From Euonymus europaeus (taxonomy: Eukaryota; Streptophyta; Magnoliopsida; Celastrales; Celastraceae), in assembly GCA_963580455.1 (NCBI GenBank), contig OY756965.1:22294902-22358901 (forward strand): 64,000 nucleotides of DNA. Reading direction: 5' to 3'. The notes beneath the pieces are model-generated. The model was not told the DNA's origin, did no database searches, and saw only the letters and a list, made by a program, of their open reading frames with translations. Below are positions 1-11,762 of this stretch, in pieces (position 1 is the stretch's first letter; the number at the start of each line of letters is the position of its first letter). The position numbers were made by a program, and so were the translations under genes.

Positions 1-953
1 TATCGTACTTGGTTTTAAAATATGAAAGTTGTGATCATTAAAGAACAAACTTAAATAATTTTGACTACTTGCATATTTTAATCTACAAGTTTTGCATTCG
101 TGGAAGTCACAAGGAAGGAAGAAGACATTAGACAACTCAAGAAGGACCGTAACATTTGAAAAATAAATAAATAAACACTTGCAATATGCCAAGTTGGATT
201 GTTCTGGACTAGCCAACCAATTTTGACATCTTACTTCAACCCTTGTTTTGGTCCTTTTGTACCTTTTTTTACGTGGAATCCATCCAAGGTATAAGTAAAT
301 TGGACTTCGTTAGATACTAAACTCTGGATACATGAATCTACTGTCGCACATGTACTAGACAATTTCAAGACAAGATACTTTTCTAAGAAGTTATTGAAAA
401 TAAGTTTTTTTTTATTATAAAAGAAGACCATATCTTCTAAATTTTATTAATTACTCTCTAAACAGAGGAATACGATGGATGTGAGTTAAACCCAGAAAAA
501 GTGAGACATCTGATCCTAAGTCCGATAATATAAACTTCTATTGACATGTGTTTCTTTTATGACCCAATAATGAGTTTTATATATGTTCCTTCATATAAAT
601 TCAACCCCCCCAACCGACAAAGTCGCCCACCAGTCTCACATGACTTCCTCATTTAACATTCTCTTGACCGACTTCTCTCTCCCCGTGTGTGTCTATTAAT
701 CTAGTAGCGTATGCCAGCTCCTTTATCTTTCTCTCACTCAGTTTCCACCAAGTTTCCTCCTCTGCAAGTGGAGCTTCTAGTTGTTTGTGTATATAAATAT
801 ATGCGTATGTTTTGTTCATTTGACTTCAATTTCTTAGGCAGCTCTCGGTGGGTTTGATTTTTGATTGCTGAAAAGATCAAAAAGCAAGAATCTTTGATCT
901 GGTTTTTGCTTGGAGATCGATTAAGGAGGACTACTAGTTCAATATCAAACGCA
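1..953 (+). promoter_or_regulatory. 5' flank and putative promoter of the WRKY40-type gene
   Basis: No gene is recognisable here. A TATA-like TATAAAT lies at 792-798, about 155 bases before the ATG. W-box cores (TTGAC followed by C or T), the binding site of WRKY proteins, are at 61-66, 664-669 and 820-825. Less complete TTGACA copies lie near 220 and 540. Group IIa WRKY genes are known to be self- and cross-regulated through W-boxes, so feedback control is plausible but inferred. The open frames in this stretch look random. Confidence 0.45.
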
Positions 954-2173
954 ATGGATGACACTTCATTGATTGACACTTCATTAGATCTGAATACTAA
1001 GCCTTTGAGGCTTATTGATGATGCTTGTCTAAGCACACAAAGAGAGGCTGAAAGAAGCAGTCTAACTGAGCTAAGGATGGAGATTTCAGCCAAACAAGAG
1101 GTGATCAGTGTTTTATGTCACATTCTTTTCTGGGTTATGTTTGCTTAGTGTGGGTGAATTATTTGGAATATGGAAGTTCAAATTTTTGTGTAATTTTGAT
1201 GATTCCAGACTGGCGCTCTAGTGGAGGAATCGATCAGAGTCAGTGCGGAGAACAAGAGGCTAACAGAGATGTTAACAGTGATGTGTGAGAATTATAATGC
1301 TTTGAGAAGCCAAATGGTAGATTACATGAACAAAAATCGTGAAAAGGAGCGAAGTCCACCCAAAAAAAGGAAGTCCGAGAGTAGCTCAAGTGATGAAGAA
1401 TCATCCAAGAAACCAAGAGAAGAAGTCATCAAAGCAAAGGTTTCAAGGGTTTATGTCCAGACAGAGGGGTCAGATTCAAGCCTTGTAAGTTACTGCATAA
1501 AATCATTGCGATTTGTAACAATCTATTAAAAGTTGAGAGATTTGTTGAATCCAATTTGCTGATTTGAGTCTTTTTGTTGTTGTTGCCTTTTAGATTGTGA
1601 AGGATGGATATCAATGGAGAAAGTATGGCCAAAAGGTCACAAGAGACAATCCTTGCCCAAGAGCCTACTTCAAATGCTCTTTTGCTCCAAGTTGTCCAGT
1701 CAAAAAGAAGGTGAGCAGCAGCATAATGCATATATTAATTGATTTTATGTAGAAAAAACAATGTGGGTAATATGTTCTAATTTGATTAATATGTGTGATA
1801 TATACTTCAGGTCCAAAGAAATGTTGAAGATCAATCTGTATTGGTTGCAACTTATGAAGGGGAGCACAATCATCCACAGCCTAATCAAATGGAGGCAACA
1901 TCAGGCTCAAGCCGGACTCTGAACTTCGGTAAGAGCCCCAGTCCACCACCCTTGTTTGGCTCATCAGGACCTACAGGCGCAGTTGAAGCGACGAAATCTA
2001 AGTCCAATGTTGATGCCAAAAGTGCACAACAAAGAATTGAATCACCAGAAGTGAAGCAGTTGTTGGTGGAACAGATGGCTTCGTCATTGACTAAGGACCC
2101 CAATTTCACAGCTGCTTTGGCTGCTGCCATTTCTGGAAGAATATTTTCTCACCATCATAATGGAAAATGGTGA
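954..2173 (+). CDS. WRKY40: WRKY transcription factor, group IIa (WRKY40/18/60 type)
   Basis: Four exons (954-1100, 1209-1484, 1594-1710, 1811-2173) give a 300-residue protein. The WRKYGQK heptad is at residues 149-155. The zinc finger is C-X5-C-X23-H-X-H (C169, C175, H199, H201). An intron falls after the PVKKK segment before VQR, the position typical of groups IIa and IIb. Residues 50-80 form a leucine-rich helix ([18 protein letters not shown]), the dimerising zipper of group IIa, followed by a basic PPKKRK nuclear signal. The C-terminal block with [15 protein letters not shown] is diagnostic of WRKY40-like proteins. DLNTKP at residues 12-17 fits the DLNxxP EAR repression motif. These factors bind W-boxes in the nucleus and tune defence and ABA responses. 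WRKY18 or WRKY60 orthology cannot be excluded. Confidence 0.95.
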
Positions 2174-2678
2174 ACATCAGTTTTATGTTATCAGTTCAGC
2201 TATTTAAAGAGATCTCTTCAAGTTTAGTTAGGTTGGTAAATAGACGAACCTTCGAAAGAGGAAAAGTAATTTGAATGTCAATTTCAAATTTGTTCCGTAG
2301 CGAACAAATGTATTTGATTTCTGCAGAAAGAAAAAGATCCAACACCTGCAGCTCAATGAGCTGCTTGAGTTGATCCATTATTGCTACAAATTTAACATTG
2401 ATGGATCGCAATTTTTGTTCAACGATTCGGGCATACATCAGGCTTTGGGTCGCAAATGGGCTAGTTGAAGGTCGGAAACCGGTGGCTGGAAACCCGGGCT
2501 TGAGGATTTGGGGCCTGGACAGATAATCCAGGACTTGTCCCCGATGTACACCCCTAGTTGGAAACCTACAAACCAAAAGAGAGTAAACGAACTTGATTAT
2601 ACTCAACCAAATTGATATTGGTCAAGTGGAAAGAGGGATTAAGAATCCATATCATCGAGAGAATTTACATAAAACTAA
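2174..2678. other. Intergenic: WRKY 3' flank with a possible hAT terminus
   Basis: This contains the WRKY 3' UTR and spacer. On the minus strand, from about 2554 downward, the sequence starts TAGGGGTGTACATCGGGG, which resembles the terminus of a hAT element. I found no matching left end or target duplication. No gene is visible. Confidence 0.35.
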
Positions 2679-2807
2679 GGCATTGCTTGGGAGAGCTGTT
2701 GGGAGGGATTAAGAAGCGTTCACTCACATAAATCATCTCAACTCTTATAAATCAAGTAAAGGTTCACTCTTATGAATCCCTCCCAACCTTCATGCCAAAG
2801 CATAACC
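2679..2807. mobile_element. Tourist/Harbinger-like MITE, 129 bp
   Basis: The ends are inverted repeats. The left starts GGCATTGCTTGGGAG and the right, read on the minus strand, starts GGTTATGCTTTGGCA. Both are followed by a perfect shared 13-mer, GTTGGGAGGGATT. The element is flanked by TAA at 2676-2678 and 2808-2810, the three-base target duplication expected for PIF/Harbinger MITEs. The outer ends have diverged, so the insertion is not recent. It lies between the convergent 3' ends of the WRKY and glycosylase genes. Confidence 0.65.
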
Positions 2808-3076
2808 TAAGAAATTCTACACAAAATCTTGTTGTATCCAAACATGAGGCCCCAACATGTACAGATTGACAAAACAGTATCATTGAAGCAAAAGAAAATG
2901 TGAAAATGCTTCAAGCGACGATCGTCTTGGCAAACCATTTTACAGACATTATTACTCGCCAACATGTTCGATCGAAGAGGGTAAGCCATCTATTGTCATG
3001 ATATACAAAACGCACACACCTCTCCGGAATTTTCTTACGTTTCTTAAGACACCTTTTAGAACATCATCTTTGGCTC

Positions 3077-5759
3077 CTACTTTGCGCCACTTGTACACTC
3101 CTGGTATCTAAAGCAACTGGCGAGATGGTCATTTGTTAGTCCAGCCACCTGCATGAACGAGTATACGACTGTTGGTCCAACACTTCGGAACCCTCTTCTC
3201 ACTAGGTCTTTGCTTATCACCTCTGCTTTGGGAGTCTTGACTGGAACTTGGCGGGAGTACTGGAATTGGCTAACTATGGGTTTATGGCTTAAAAAGCTCC
3301 AAATGTACTTGTCAAAAGACCTGAACTCCTCTACGACCTGCATTGCCAGCAAAGATGAAAATGGCAGCTGCGGCGATTTCTAATGAATTTGCACTCCCCT
3401 CTTTGCCAGAAGCCAATAACAAAAAAGACTGGAAAAATTTGAGCCTCTACCTTGCACATTTGACATGCATTTTCAATGATGGACTGCAGCTTTAGCTCTG
3501 ATAGTAGAGAACCAGCAGGGCTTCCTGGCGTGGCAATCTTTTTCTCATTCAGTAAGGAAACAGCAATTGGGTCAAAATCCAAAAACACTTCCCTGCATAC
3601 AGAACGTAATTCCAAAATTTCATAACATCGTAAGAAGTTAACATTCTTTCCAGAAAGATAAGCTGATCATAACTTCATAATAGAAAGCATTCCATCACTT
3701 CGATGGTATGTTCATACCTGAATATATGCCTTTTTTTAAGAATCACCGGCCACGTAAGTTCAGCCAAAGCACCTGACAGACTGAGCAATTCAAACAGTTT
3801 TCTGCATTTTATAAGGAAAAAAGCACCGTTACAGCCAATAAGTGCAGTTTTCACTTCAAACAAAAAAAAATGGAAAAGGAGAAAAAAGAAAGAACATTAC
3901 GAGAAAACCATGCATAGGTTACATACTTGTCATCGTGGACTGGAACTCCCCATTCTTCATCGTGAAATGTGGTATAACATGGATCTTTAAAGTTGAAAGA
4001 AAATAAACAGAGTAGTCAATAACTTGAGTTTGTTTTTTCCAAGAAGAAAAGAGAAGCAAGAGAAACTGAAATTGTCGGAAATACAAACCAAGTAGGAAGC
4101 AGATTGACTACATCAATTATTACTCATGATAATTGATTTATGCTAGGTACAATCCTAAACTTTCGTGAAGGTGATGTCAGTTGGGTCTGTAAGACGGTTG
4201 ATTGAAAACTTGATAAAGTTAAGATGATCCTTCATAAATAAGGATTAAGGAATTAAAGATTCTAAGCATTGATCATCCTTTTAACAGTATTTGATGTAGA
4301 TGCTCCACTAAATGTAAAAAATCCACTCAATATTTTTAACTTTTAACCACCTAAAAGTAGAAAGAGTGTGACTGTAACGAGAGAAAGCGTTATAGAGAAA
4401 GAGAAAGAGATGACTGTATCATCAAATGGTGATTCATTTCCACTAATAGCATTTCATTTCCTTCTGCTAATAGACTGCAATAAGCCTGCTCAGCTCAGAA
4501 CAACTCTTCATCCAAAACTAGTGTCTGGTAGATGACATTTTTCTTGAAGAAATAAAGGCATTTTCAAAAGTGTTACACCATGTTGCAATTGTCAGAAGTT
4601 TTCCTGGCTATACACTGAAGCAGGAGGCAAAACTTTCAGTCAAGCCAACAAAAACCTAATATTTAGATATATCGAATTGAATTTCCCAATTCTACTCGCC
4701 CCACCATAATTTAAGATTAGTTAGACTACTACTCGGAGTCCTTATCTCCTGCCAAGATTGCTCACATATCAGGTATGCGACTGCCCCACAAAAATTCAGC
4801 ATTGTTGGGTCCATAAACTTTCTTGCATCATTACAGACCTTCGAAGTTTTAGCATATTTCACAAGCCTCAATCCAGAATGTCATTATCTCCATCGGATAA
4901 CCACTTCAAGGGCAACTGAAGTATTGTGGTTCATGTTTCCTTGAGGCAATTACATTTCAAAGGATAATAGGAATCCGAGCCCTATGTATAGATTTTAATG
5001 TTTGTTGATTTAGCTTGTGGAAGGATTCGAACCTTCAACCTCTTCAAATACTAAGAAATTACTAACCAATTCAAGGTTTTGGGAAAAATATAAAAATCAA
5101 CATAAACCTAAAGTTCCAAAATCTGCACAACCTGGCACAAAGCTATTTTAATTTCAGAACTAGTGAAGCAGTATATTTTGGTTCTATATCCTAATGACAC
5201 TTCTTGATCATTTTTTTAACAAGAACAAAAGATGTCCTGCACATGCTTTAGGTAGTATTAATCTTAAAATCTCTCTTGCAAGCGAAAAGGGAAAATTAAT
5301 CAGGCAGAAAAACATACCAGTATTAGGCGTGATCCAAGCGCACCGTTTCTTTCTCTCCCCGTAGTTATCGCCGACAACAACAGCGCAATTGCTATCGCTC
5401 TTCTCCTCCGGCGGACTGCCTTTCTTCCTGCTGAGAGTTCTGACCCTCCCACTCGACCTTGATGAGTCTGAAGATGAAGAGGCATCAGAAGACCAAGACG
5501 CATTCATCGGCACCTCCTGCCGCCTCAGGAACGACGCCGCAGTGCCGCATTTCGGCGATTGAGCCACCACTACTGAGCTAAATTTATTCTTCTGCTTGGA
5601 CTCTATTTCTCCTCGAGGTTTTGCTCCACTCTCAGCTTTCTTGAGAGGTTTTACAGTCGGCCTTCGAACCGGCGCCGCATTTCCGGTAGGTCCCAGGACA
5701 GGTCGGGGATCCGGTTCCAGAAAAACGTTCATCGTCCTGACCCGCGGCGGCCCAGACAT
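3077..5759 (-). CDS. DNA-3-methyladenine glycosylase I (Tag) family protein
   Basis: Five exons on the minus strand (5759-5318, 3984-3927, 3801-3718, 3592-3451, 3337-3077) encode 328 residues. The first 130 residues are a plant-type, low-complexity, Ser/Lys-rich leader starting MSGPPRVR. The Tag domain follows, from CAWITPNTDPCYTTFHDEEWG through LSGALAELTWPVILKKR, VRRGFRSVGPTVVYSFMQ and NDHLASC. The Cys and His of the first block and the H-x3-C of the last match the zinc ligands of bacterial Tag. The enzyme removes N3-methyladenine from DNA in base-excision repair. The start was chosen because the MSGPPRVR opening is conserved; an in-frame upstream ATG at 5804 exists. Intron 1 (3985-5317) is 1.3 kb and holds no recognisable element. 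Confidence 0.92.
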
Positions 5760-6676
5760 TGTAGCAAAATCGTTTCTTTCCTCCAGAGCAGTGCCCCTAA
5801 ACACCTCCTTTCACTGCATTGGGGAGTACGCATTCGGGTATCTCCCAAAAACGAGGTCGTTCTGCGGTGACTAGTAACGATCAACGATGATCTGTCTGTG
5901 TCAAAGGATTGTGGGGAAAGTGAAGGAAATGGCGAAGAAAGATTGGGAGTGGACTTTTTGGTCGAGAAAGCAAAGAGTAAGGTGTGACCAGTAATATTAT
6001 GCCACGTTGGCTCTAGAACGTACCTTAAAAGCTTATTATTGTACTATTTGGAAATTCCAAATGGTAAAATGAGTTTTCAGTAATATTATACATATTCAAA
6101 AATAGTACAGTTTAGAGATTGCTTCATTGCCATCCAAAGCAAAAAGAGGGGATGTGTTGCTGTGAGTGCCAGCTCCAATCATCTCAAACAATTTTCTTTT
6201 AATTTCATAGCTGCAAGTGCAACCCTAAGATGTAACATATTCAGTTGCTATCTATACAAGTTCCTCAACCACAATCCATCAAATTCAAAGTTTCAGCTTT
6301 TGGACTGGTTGGTTCCTGACAAGTATATAACAAGATCAAAAAAGGCGTTGCATCAAGTTTGAGCCGGACCACCTAAGCAATTGCCAAAAACTCACCAAAA
6401 GTAGCTAAGAAGCCTTCACAGTAGAATCATGCCAGGAAAAATGAGTTAGACGTTACAGATCATCCAATTTACAAAAATAAAATAAAAAATCCACCGGAAA
6501 GCAAACAACTGTGAGAAAATGTGTTCCTGTTATTAAAAGTAAACCACTCCAAAAGTTCATACTCAACTAGTAAACAAAATCAAATGAAGTGACAGAGACA
6601 ATAGAAATGATGAAGTTATCCTACCATGCCAACAAAAATGTATCAGTTGCTGTAGGTGAATTTTGAAATTTTGCAG
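5760..6676. other. Spacer: glycosylase promoter and PLMT 3' flank
   Basis: This 0.9-kb gap separates two genes on the same minus strand, so it must contain the PLMT terminator region and the glycosylase promoter. The frame at 5596-5874 (+) is antisense to glycosylase exon 1 and is not considered a gene. Nothing else is recognised. Confidence 0.5.
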
Positions 6677-8499
6677 TCAAGAAAGTGGCTTTGCACGAGT
6701 AGCTGAATTTTCTGATGATTCCAGATGCATCATAAACGCATAGCCAAGTATCCATAAGAGGATGTACTGAAAGGGAACCCAAGATAGGCAAGCAACAAGA
6801 CTCATAATGCTTCCAACATATTGAGGATCTCTAATGACACCGAATGGGAACTCCGACACCCAAGGAATATTTTCCCCGAAGCGCACACCATAATAAGTTC
6901 CAGATTCACCAAGCAGCTGATATACCCTGTAGTGTTGCAGTTTAAATATAAGAACCACACAGCTAAGCAAAATAGACTTTATTTTTTAATTATAACATCA
7001 TTGAGTGAAATTTCAATTTTAGTTTTATATGAAGAATTCCATTAAAGGGGTACAACTCTCCTTGGTCTCGACTCTCAAACCTAAGACAGGAATCTGAACT
7101 CATACACAATGGCTTTCCAACAAGGTATTTCTTCTTGCACCGACAACCTCACTATTGGACAAGCCAGGTCCATGACACAAAGGCAGGCACATGAGAAAGC
7201 TGGTATGCTTAAAAGCACGCACCAGAAAAGGACAGACAAGCTGCAGCCCACGAGCAAGATACGGGTAGTGAATGAATCAAGTATAACTGCAGTTTCTAAA
7301 TAAAATCAAAGATGATCAAAGCAGTAGCCTTGGAGCTAGCTGCCTAGCTTGACAAAAGATGAGCTTGAGCTTCATCTGTTTCTAAGTTGATCAGCATCTA
7401 TCTCTTTTTCAAGTGAAGTAGCTTATCATTGCTTAGCAGGCTGTCTTGTGCATGCTATTGGAGTCTCCCAAGTTCAAGAAGTGGGGTAACTGTGTTTTGT
7501 GAAGTAGATTAAAACGATAATAAAGGCATTTATTCTTTCCAAGTAACCTCAAGGGCAGAAACATCCTCGAATCCAATGATGATAAACCAAATGGCACGAA
7601 CCTGCAGTAAATTGTCTTCAAGAAACCCATATAAAATATGTACATTCAATATGCAGCTAACCATCTCAATACCTTTTGGATCTCCATGCTTGGTACTTAC
7701 AAAACATGTAATATCCTACTATCCATTTATTTATATTCCTCTCCTAAATGAACATTGGAGGCACCCCTTGATACCCTTTGAAAGAACTTTTCATTTACAA
7801 AACATCATATTTGTCCACTTATTTACCGAATTTCCCCATTTAATATATAATCTCTGAAAAATACACTCATTTAATCATGGCCATCATTCTCCACAAGTCC
7901 TGGTTAAGGATTTAGGGCAATTAGCCAATTACAAGTTTGTGATGGCTTTGATACCATTTTGTTCAATCAGGATGTCCTGTTTTGACTAAATTATATGGAA
8001 ATGGGCATCATTACCATGTAAAGTCTTCTAAATATTCAGTAATTTTAGCATCTAATTACCAATACCACCACATTCAAAAATTCGCTTATCTAATAGAGTG
8101 TAAGTGCAACTTCCCTATAGTCCAGTGATCTGTATAACAAAATGGCATCACAGAAACTACTGAAAGTCTGGGATTTGAAGGTGCTAAACCCTAAATCTCA
8201 ATATCACAATACCAAAATAAAACAAGAACAAAACATATATATCACACGTCTGACCTGAAATTGAGGAACTGGCCAAAACCAAAAAATGGCCAGAAATATA
8301 GCGGGGGAGGCCATGAAAGAGAAGAGACGGTATAGAGGGAGATGAACTGAACGACTTTGAGGCAATGGGAGACCTGGGCCATCACTTTTGATGGGTTCCT
8401 CTCTTTCCCACACAGGTTCACCCATGATTGTGGGTTCGTCCAGAGCCAGTAATAGAATGGGAATGGCAGTAACACCCCAATCGCTGCCAGTAACCCCAT
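6677..8499 (-). CDS. PLMT: Phosphatidyl-N-methylethanolamine N-methyltransferase
   Basis: Two exons (8499-8255 and 6926-6677), separated by a 1.3-kb intron, give 164 residues, the length I recall for the Arabidopsis enzyme. The protein begins MGLLAAIGVLLPFPFYYWLW and is mostly hydrophobic, with about four membrane segments. GVIRDPQYVG contains the RxPxxxG motif of the PEMT/isoprenylcysteine methyltransferase fold, which binds S-adenosylmethionine. The C-terminus is ATRAKPLS. The enzyme acts in the ER, converting phosphatidyl-monomethylethanolamine to phosphatidylcholine by successive methylations. The ATG at 8499 was preferred because the frame upstream has no ATG. A hAT insertion lies only 127 bases upstream of it. 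Confidence 0.95.
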
Positions 8500-8625
8500 G
8501 TAGTCACCTTTCTGCAATGCCAATTAGTGTTTTACCCCTGATTTTCTCGGGAAAAATACTCGATAAGGTACGCTCGCCTTGCGACTTGCGTCTGTAAATG
8601 TGAAGAGATGAGCAGCCGCACGTGG

Positions 8626-8633
8626 GTTTGGAT
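8626..8633. repeat. Target-site duplication of the hAT element (left copy)
   Basis: GTTTGGAT, identical to the right copy at 9191-9198. Confidence 0.8.
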
Positions 8634-9190
8634 TAGGATGAAAAAAAAACTCCGATCTGTTTAAAATTTGAAAATCGATCCTATAAGGTTTGGAAACGGT
8701 TTTGATTTTTATTTTCAAATCCATCACGGTTTTAGGTTGGTTTTGGTATTTGATGCCTTGTTTAGGATACCCGAACCGATTAATAAATGGTTAGGGTACC
8801 CGAACCGAAATCGTACCCATAACCATAACCAACTCGGTCCGGCCCGACCCGACTCTTAATTTCAAGTAAATTCTTAAAAATATAGTATATATGTTAGAGA
8901 AGGGATTCGAACCTTACACATTTATAGAAAACTAAATCACTTAACCACTAATTCAATTGTTTGATTTTTTGTTATAGACTTTCATAGTTTATAAATATAT
9001 ATTGAGTGTTTAAAAATATTATCCAATCAATTATGAAAGAAATTGAAAAAGTTAAACGGTAAATGGGTACCTGACGATAAACGATTATGAAAAGATTCCG
9101 ATTTTAAAAATCTAAATGATTTTTTAAACGGTTTTGGAACAATTTTGATATTTCTTAAATGGAAGTGTACCCGACCCGTTGTCATCCCTA
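8634..9190. mobile_element. Non-autonomous hAT element, 557 bp
   Basis: A perfect 8-bp duplication, GTTTGGAT, lies at 8626-8633 and 9191-9198. The element starts TAGGATGA, and its other end on the minus strand reads TAGGGATGACAACGGGTCGG, a hAT-like terminus. Eight-base duplications are the hAT hallmark. The interior is AT-rich with scattered acccgaacc/acccgaccc blocks and a tRNA-like B-box (reverse of ggattcgaacc near 8903). There is no transposase frame. It sits 127-700 bases upstream of the PLMT start codon, so it probably interrupts the PLMT promoter or leader. Confidence 0.85.
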
Positions 9191-10246
9191 GTTTGGATAC
9201 GAATATTCATTGTGGGTTGCAATGGGCCGATATAACATATACCCAAATCCAATAGATACCGCGCATTATATTATGGGCCGAATAGAAATAGACCGTTATA
9301 TTATGGCTCATTAGCTATGTTTTTAGGCCCATCCATTTACTACACTTTTAACGCCTTAAATGGAAAATGGATGGCGGGGTTTTTCCCCCCTTCCCCTTCT
9401 TTGTCGTGAATTCTGATCTAAGTGATAAGTAATAAGTAATAAGTAATAAGTAATAAGTAATAAGTAATAAGTAAACGTGGCGTTCTATGTACTTATAATC
9501 TTCGTATAAGAACCTCTTAAATTAGTTGTTAAAGTACGACTTATGAGAAATTAAGAACAATAACAATAACACATTTAAGTGATATTGTTTGCTATGAGTC
9601 AAACGTCCGCAAAAATTTGTTCTTTTGAGCCGTTTCCATAGTATTTAGGCACAAAAAACACATCAATTGTGTAGAAAGAATTGAACTTTTGCTCATATAC
9701 CACTCAATTTGGTTTATGCTAAATCAATGTTGGACTACAAGTTTTGATACTTTCTAGTATTTCTGGACTCGATTATGCAAGACTCAATAAGTGGACATGA
9801 GAATATGTCAAGTCCAAGTGAATCAAGACTTGGCTCCGTTATCGTATTAAAAAAAATATTATCCAAACACATCCAAAGGGTATTATCCGCTTTGAGTTAA
9901 AGGTCCAAATGAATTTGTTATTTTGAACTATCTCTATAATACTTAGAGCTAGCTAGAAAATGCGTTATTTGTGTAGACTATTGTTTATATATCACTGAAT
10001 GAATGATGCCAATTAGATGTAAGACTACAAGTCTTTAACAAACGGTCACGTATGAGAAGGAGCACAATAAGGGTAAGGGGAAGGGGAAGGGCGGGGGCCG
10101 ACATGAAGCCAAGTGCCAAGAAAGAAGCTAATTATTGCTTAATTAATTTACTAAATTATTTATGATCTTTAATCAACATAAACAAAACAATTATTAAAGG
10201 TGCAACCCTTTTCTCTTTAACGTATACATTGCTGCTTTGGGAGATG
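9191..10246. other. Intergenic with a heptamer microsatellite and TRIM/LTR-like fragments
   Basis: A tandem array of the heptamer ATAAGTA (about seven units) occupies 9424-9473. Two degenerate copies of one repeat, recognisable by gagt(c/t)aaa.gtcc..a..aatttgtt.tttgagc, lie at about 9590-9720 and 9885-9990. A third copy is at 18650-18795. They resemble the conserved inner part of TRIM-like LTRs but are too decayed to bound. No gene is visible. Confidence 0.4.
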
Positions 10247-10249
10247 TTA

Positions 10250-10564
10250 GAGCACATGCAATGACAATAATTTGTTATCCCTATTAAAATTATTTGTGGA
10301 CCCCACTTTTATCACACAAAAATTCAAACCACACATAACTCCCAATACAGTCACATCAGTAAAACACATATCCCAATACAATTATTTCTTTCTCCATTAT
10401 TCAAACCAACTATTTTCCTTTCCTACATCATTTCCACAACAAAACTACACAAAAATCAAGATTGGTCCCACCAAAACACAACTCTCAATACAGCCACGTC
10501 AGCAAAAACACACAATTCAATAACATCTAATGTCCCCAATAACAATGAACCATTGCATGTGCTC
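10250..10564. mobile_element. Harbinger-type MITE, 315 bp
   Basis: The terminal inverted repeats are GAGCACATGCAATG at the left and its perfect complement at the right. The flanks are TTA at 10247-10249 and 10565-10567, the TWA duplication of PIF/Harbinger elements. The interior is AC-rich on this strand. The open frame at 10272-10523 lies wholly inside the element and is not a gene. A diverged relative with the same GAGCA terminus is at 41940-44267. Confidence 0.8.
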
Positions 10565-10567
10565 TTA

Positions 10568-11205
10568 TAATAAGCCTGAAGATGCAGCCGCCCTCAAAAG
10601 ATCTGCTTAATCGCAGGTATATATGAGTCTATATCATTGAACTTGACTGCATGTGTCACAGTCACAGGGGATCAGACCTATAAAGAAAATCAGTCCCAAT
10701 AATTAATGCAGATCAAAGCTCTTCTCCACTAAAATAAAGCTGAGAGAAGCAACAAAAGATGATCACATATTATTCACATGAATGCTACGCTGCATAAGTT
10801 AATTAGACCTCTCTAATTTCCCCATCTACTCTAGCTTTAAGAACAAAGAACATGAACCCTGTGATTATATAAATCAAAGTATAGGATTTATAAAGCGATT
10901 ATGCATCAATTCCTTGTACAAATCAATGGTTCACAACATCCCCTAAAACCATGTCAAATATTATTTTAAATTCAATTACTAAATTCTGATGTGTGCACAG
11001 AATATTTCACTTTTTTTTAAAATCAAAAGTAATATCAGACAAACTTGTCCTTATTTAAATAAGCGACACAAGCCTAAATTCATGCCTCAAGCCCGCGGGC
11101 ATAAAAATTAAATTTCACACATACACATACACACACGGACACTTTCTTTGTTTATTCTTATATGTTTTATTTATCGAAGCACATATCTTGATTTACACAA
11201 GCAAA
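10568..11205. other. Intergenic, no gene seen
   Basis: AT-rich spacer between two MITEs. I see no coding region or RNA gene. Confidence 0.5.
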
Positions 11206-11207
11206 TA

Positions 11208-11471
11208 CTCCCTCCGTCCCATTTTAATTGTCCCTTCACTTTTTCACACAGTTTAAGAAAATATTTAATTCACTTTCAATTTAACGTTTATATCCCTATT
11301 TATAATGACAAATACTTTGACACTATAATTAATGTGCAAGTTATTGAGTTTTTCAAGTTAAGGGTAAATAAGGAAAAAATGAGAAAAAATAGCATTCATT
11401 AATTGAAATGGACATGCATTTTGGGGCATCCCAAAAAGGAATAAAAGACAATTAAAATGGGATGGAGGGAG
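11208..11471. mobile_element. Stowaway-type MITE, 264 bp
   Basis: The left end CTCCCTCCGTCCCATTTTAA and the right end ATTAAAATGGGATGGAGGGAG are near-perfect inverted repeats. They carry the CTCCCTCCGT terminus of Stowaway (Tc1/mariner-derived) MITEs. The flanking dinucleotide is TA at 11206-11207 and 11472-11473. The good match between the ends suggests a fairly young insertion. It lies 66 bases from the 3' end of the large LINE. Confidence 0.88.
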
Positions 11472-11762
11472 TATATATTTAGGAAATATTAGAATAATTT
11501 GTACGTAGTCAATTGCCGTTAAGAGTAAGATGTATTTTTTTTTTGATAAAAAGGCTTAGCCTGAGAATATATAGATAAACACCCTCACTAGGCAGAGGAA
11601 AACCGAACAAGAAAAAATAAAAGCCTTCCAGGAGAAAACCATAGATTTAAGCAACATTAAAGAAGAAAAAAACTGGAAGAGGAGAAACTCCAAAAAAGAA
11701 AAGGAAAACAACTCAACATTACACCAAGCTACACTGCATGCACATTTTAGAACCAAAAGATA

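Noticed and set aside
2411..2554. Complete hAT element beside the WRKY gene
   Set aside because: Only one terminus (CCCCTA near 2553) is convincing; no left end or 8-bp duplication was found.
5596..5874. 92-codon plus-strand frame
   Set aside because: It is antisense to the first exon of the glycosylase gene, whose coding frame is well supported.
10272..10523. 83-codon frame
   Set aside because: Entirely inside a MITE.
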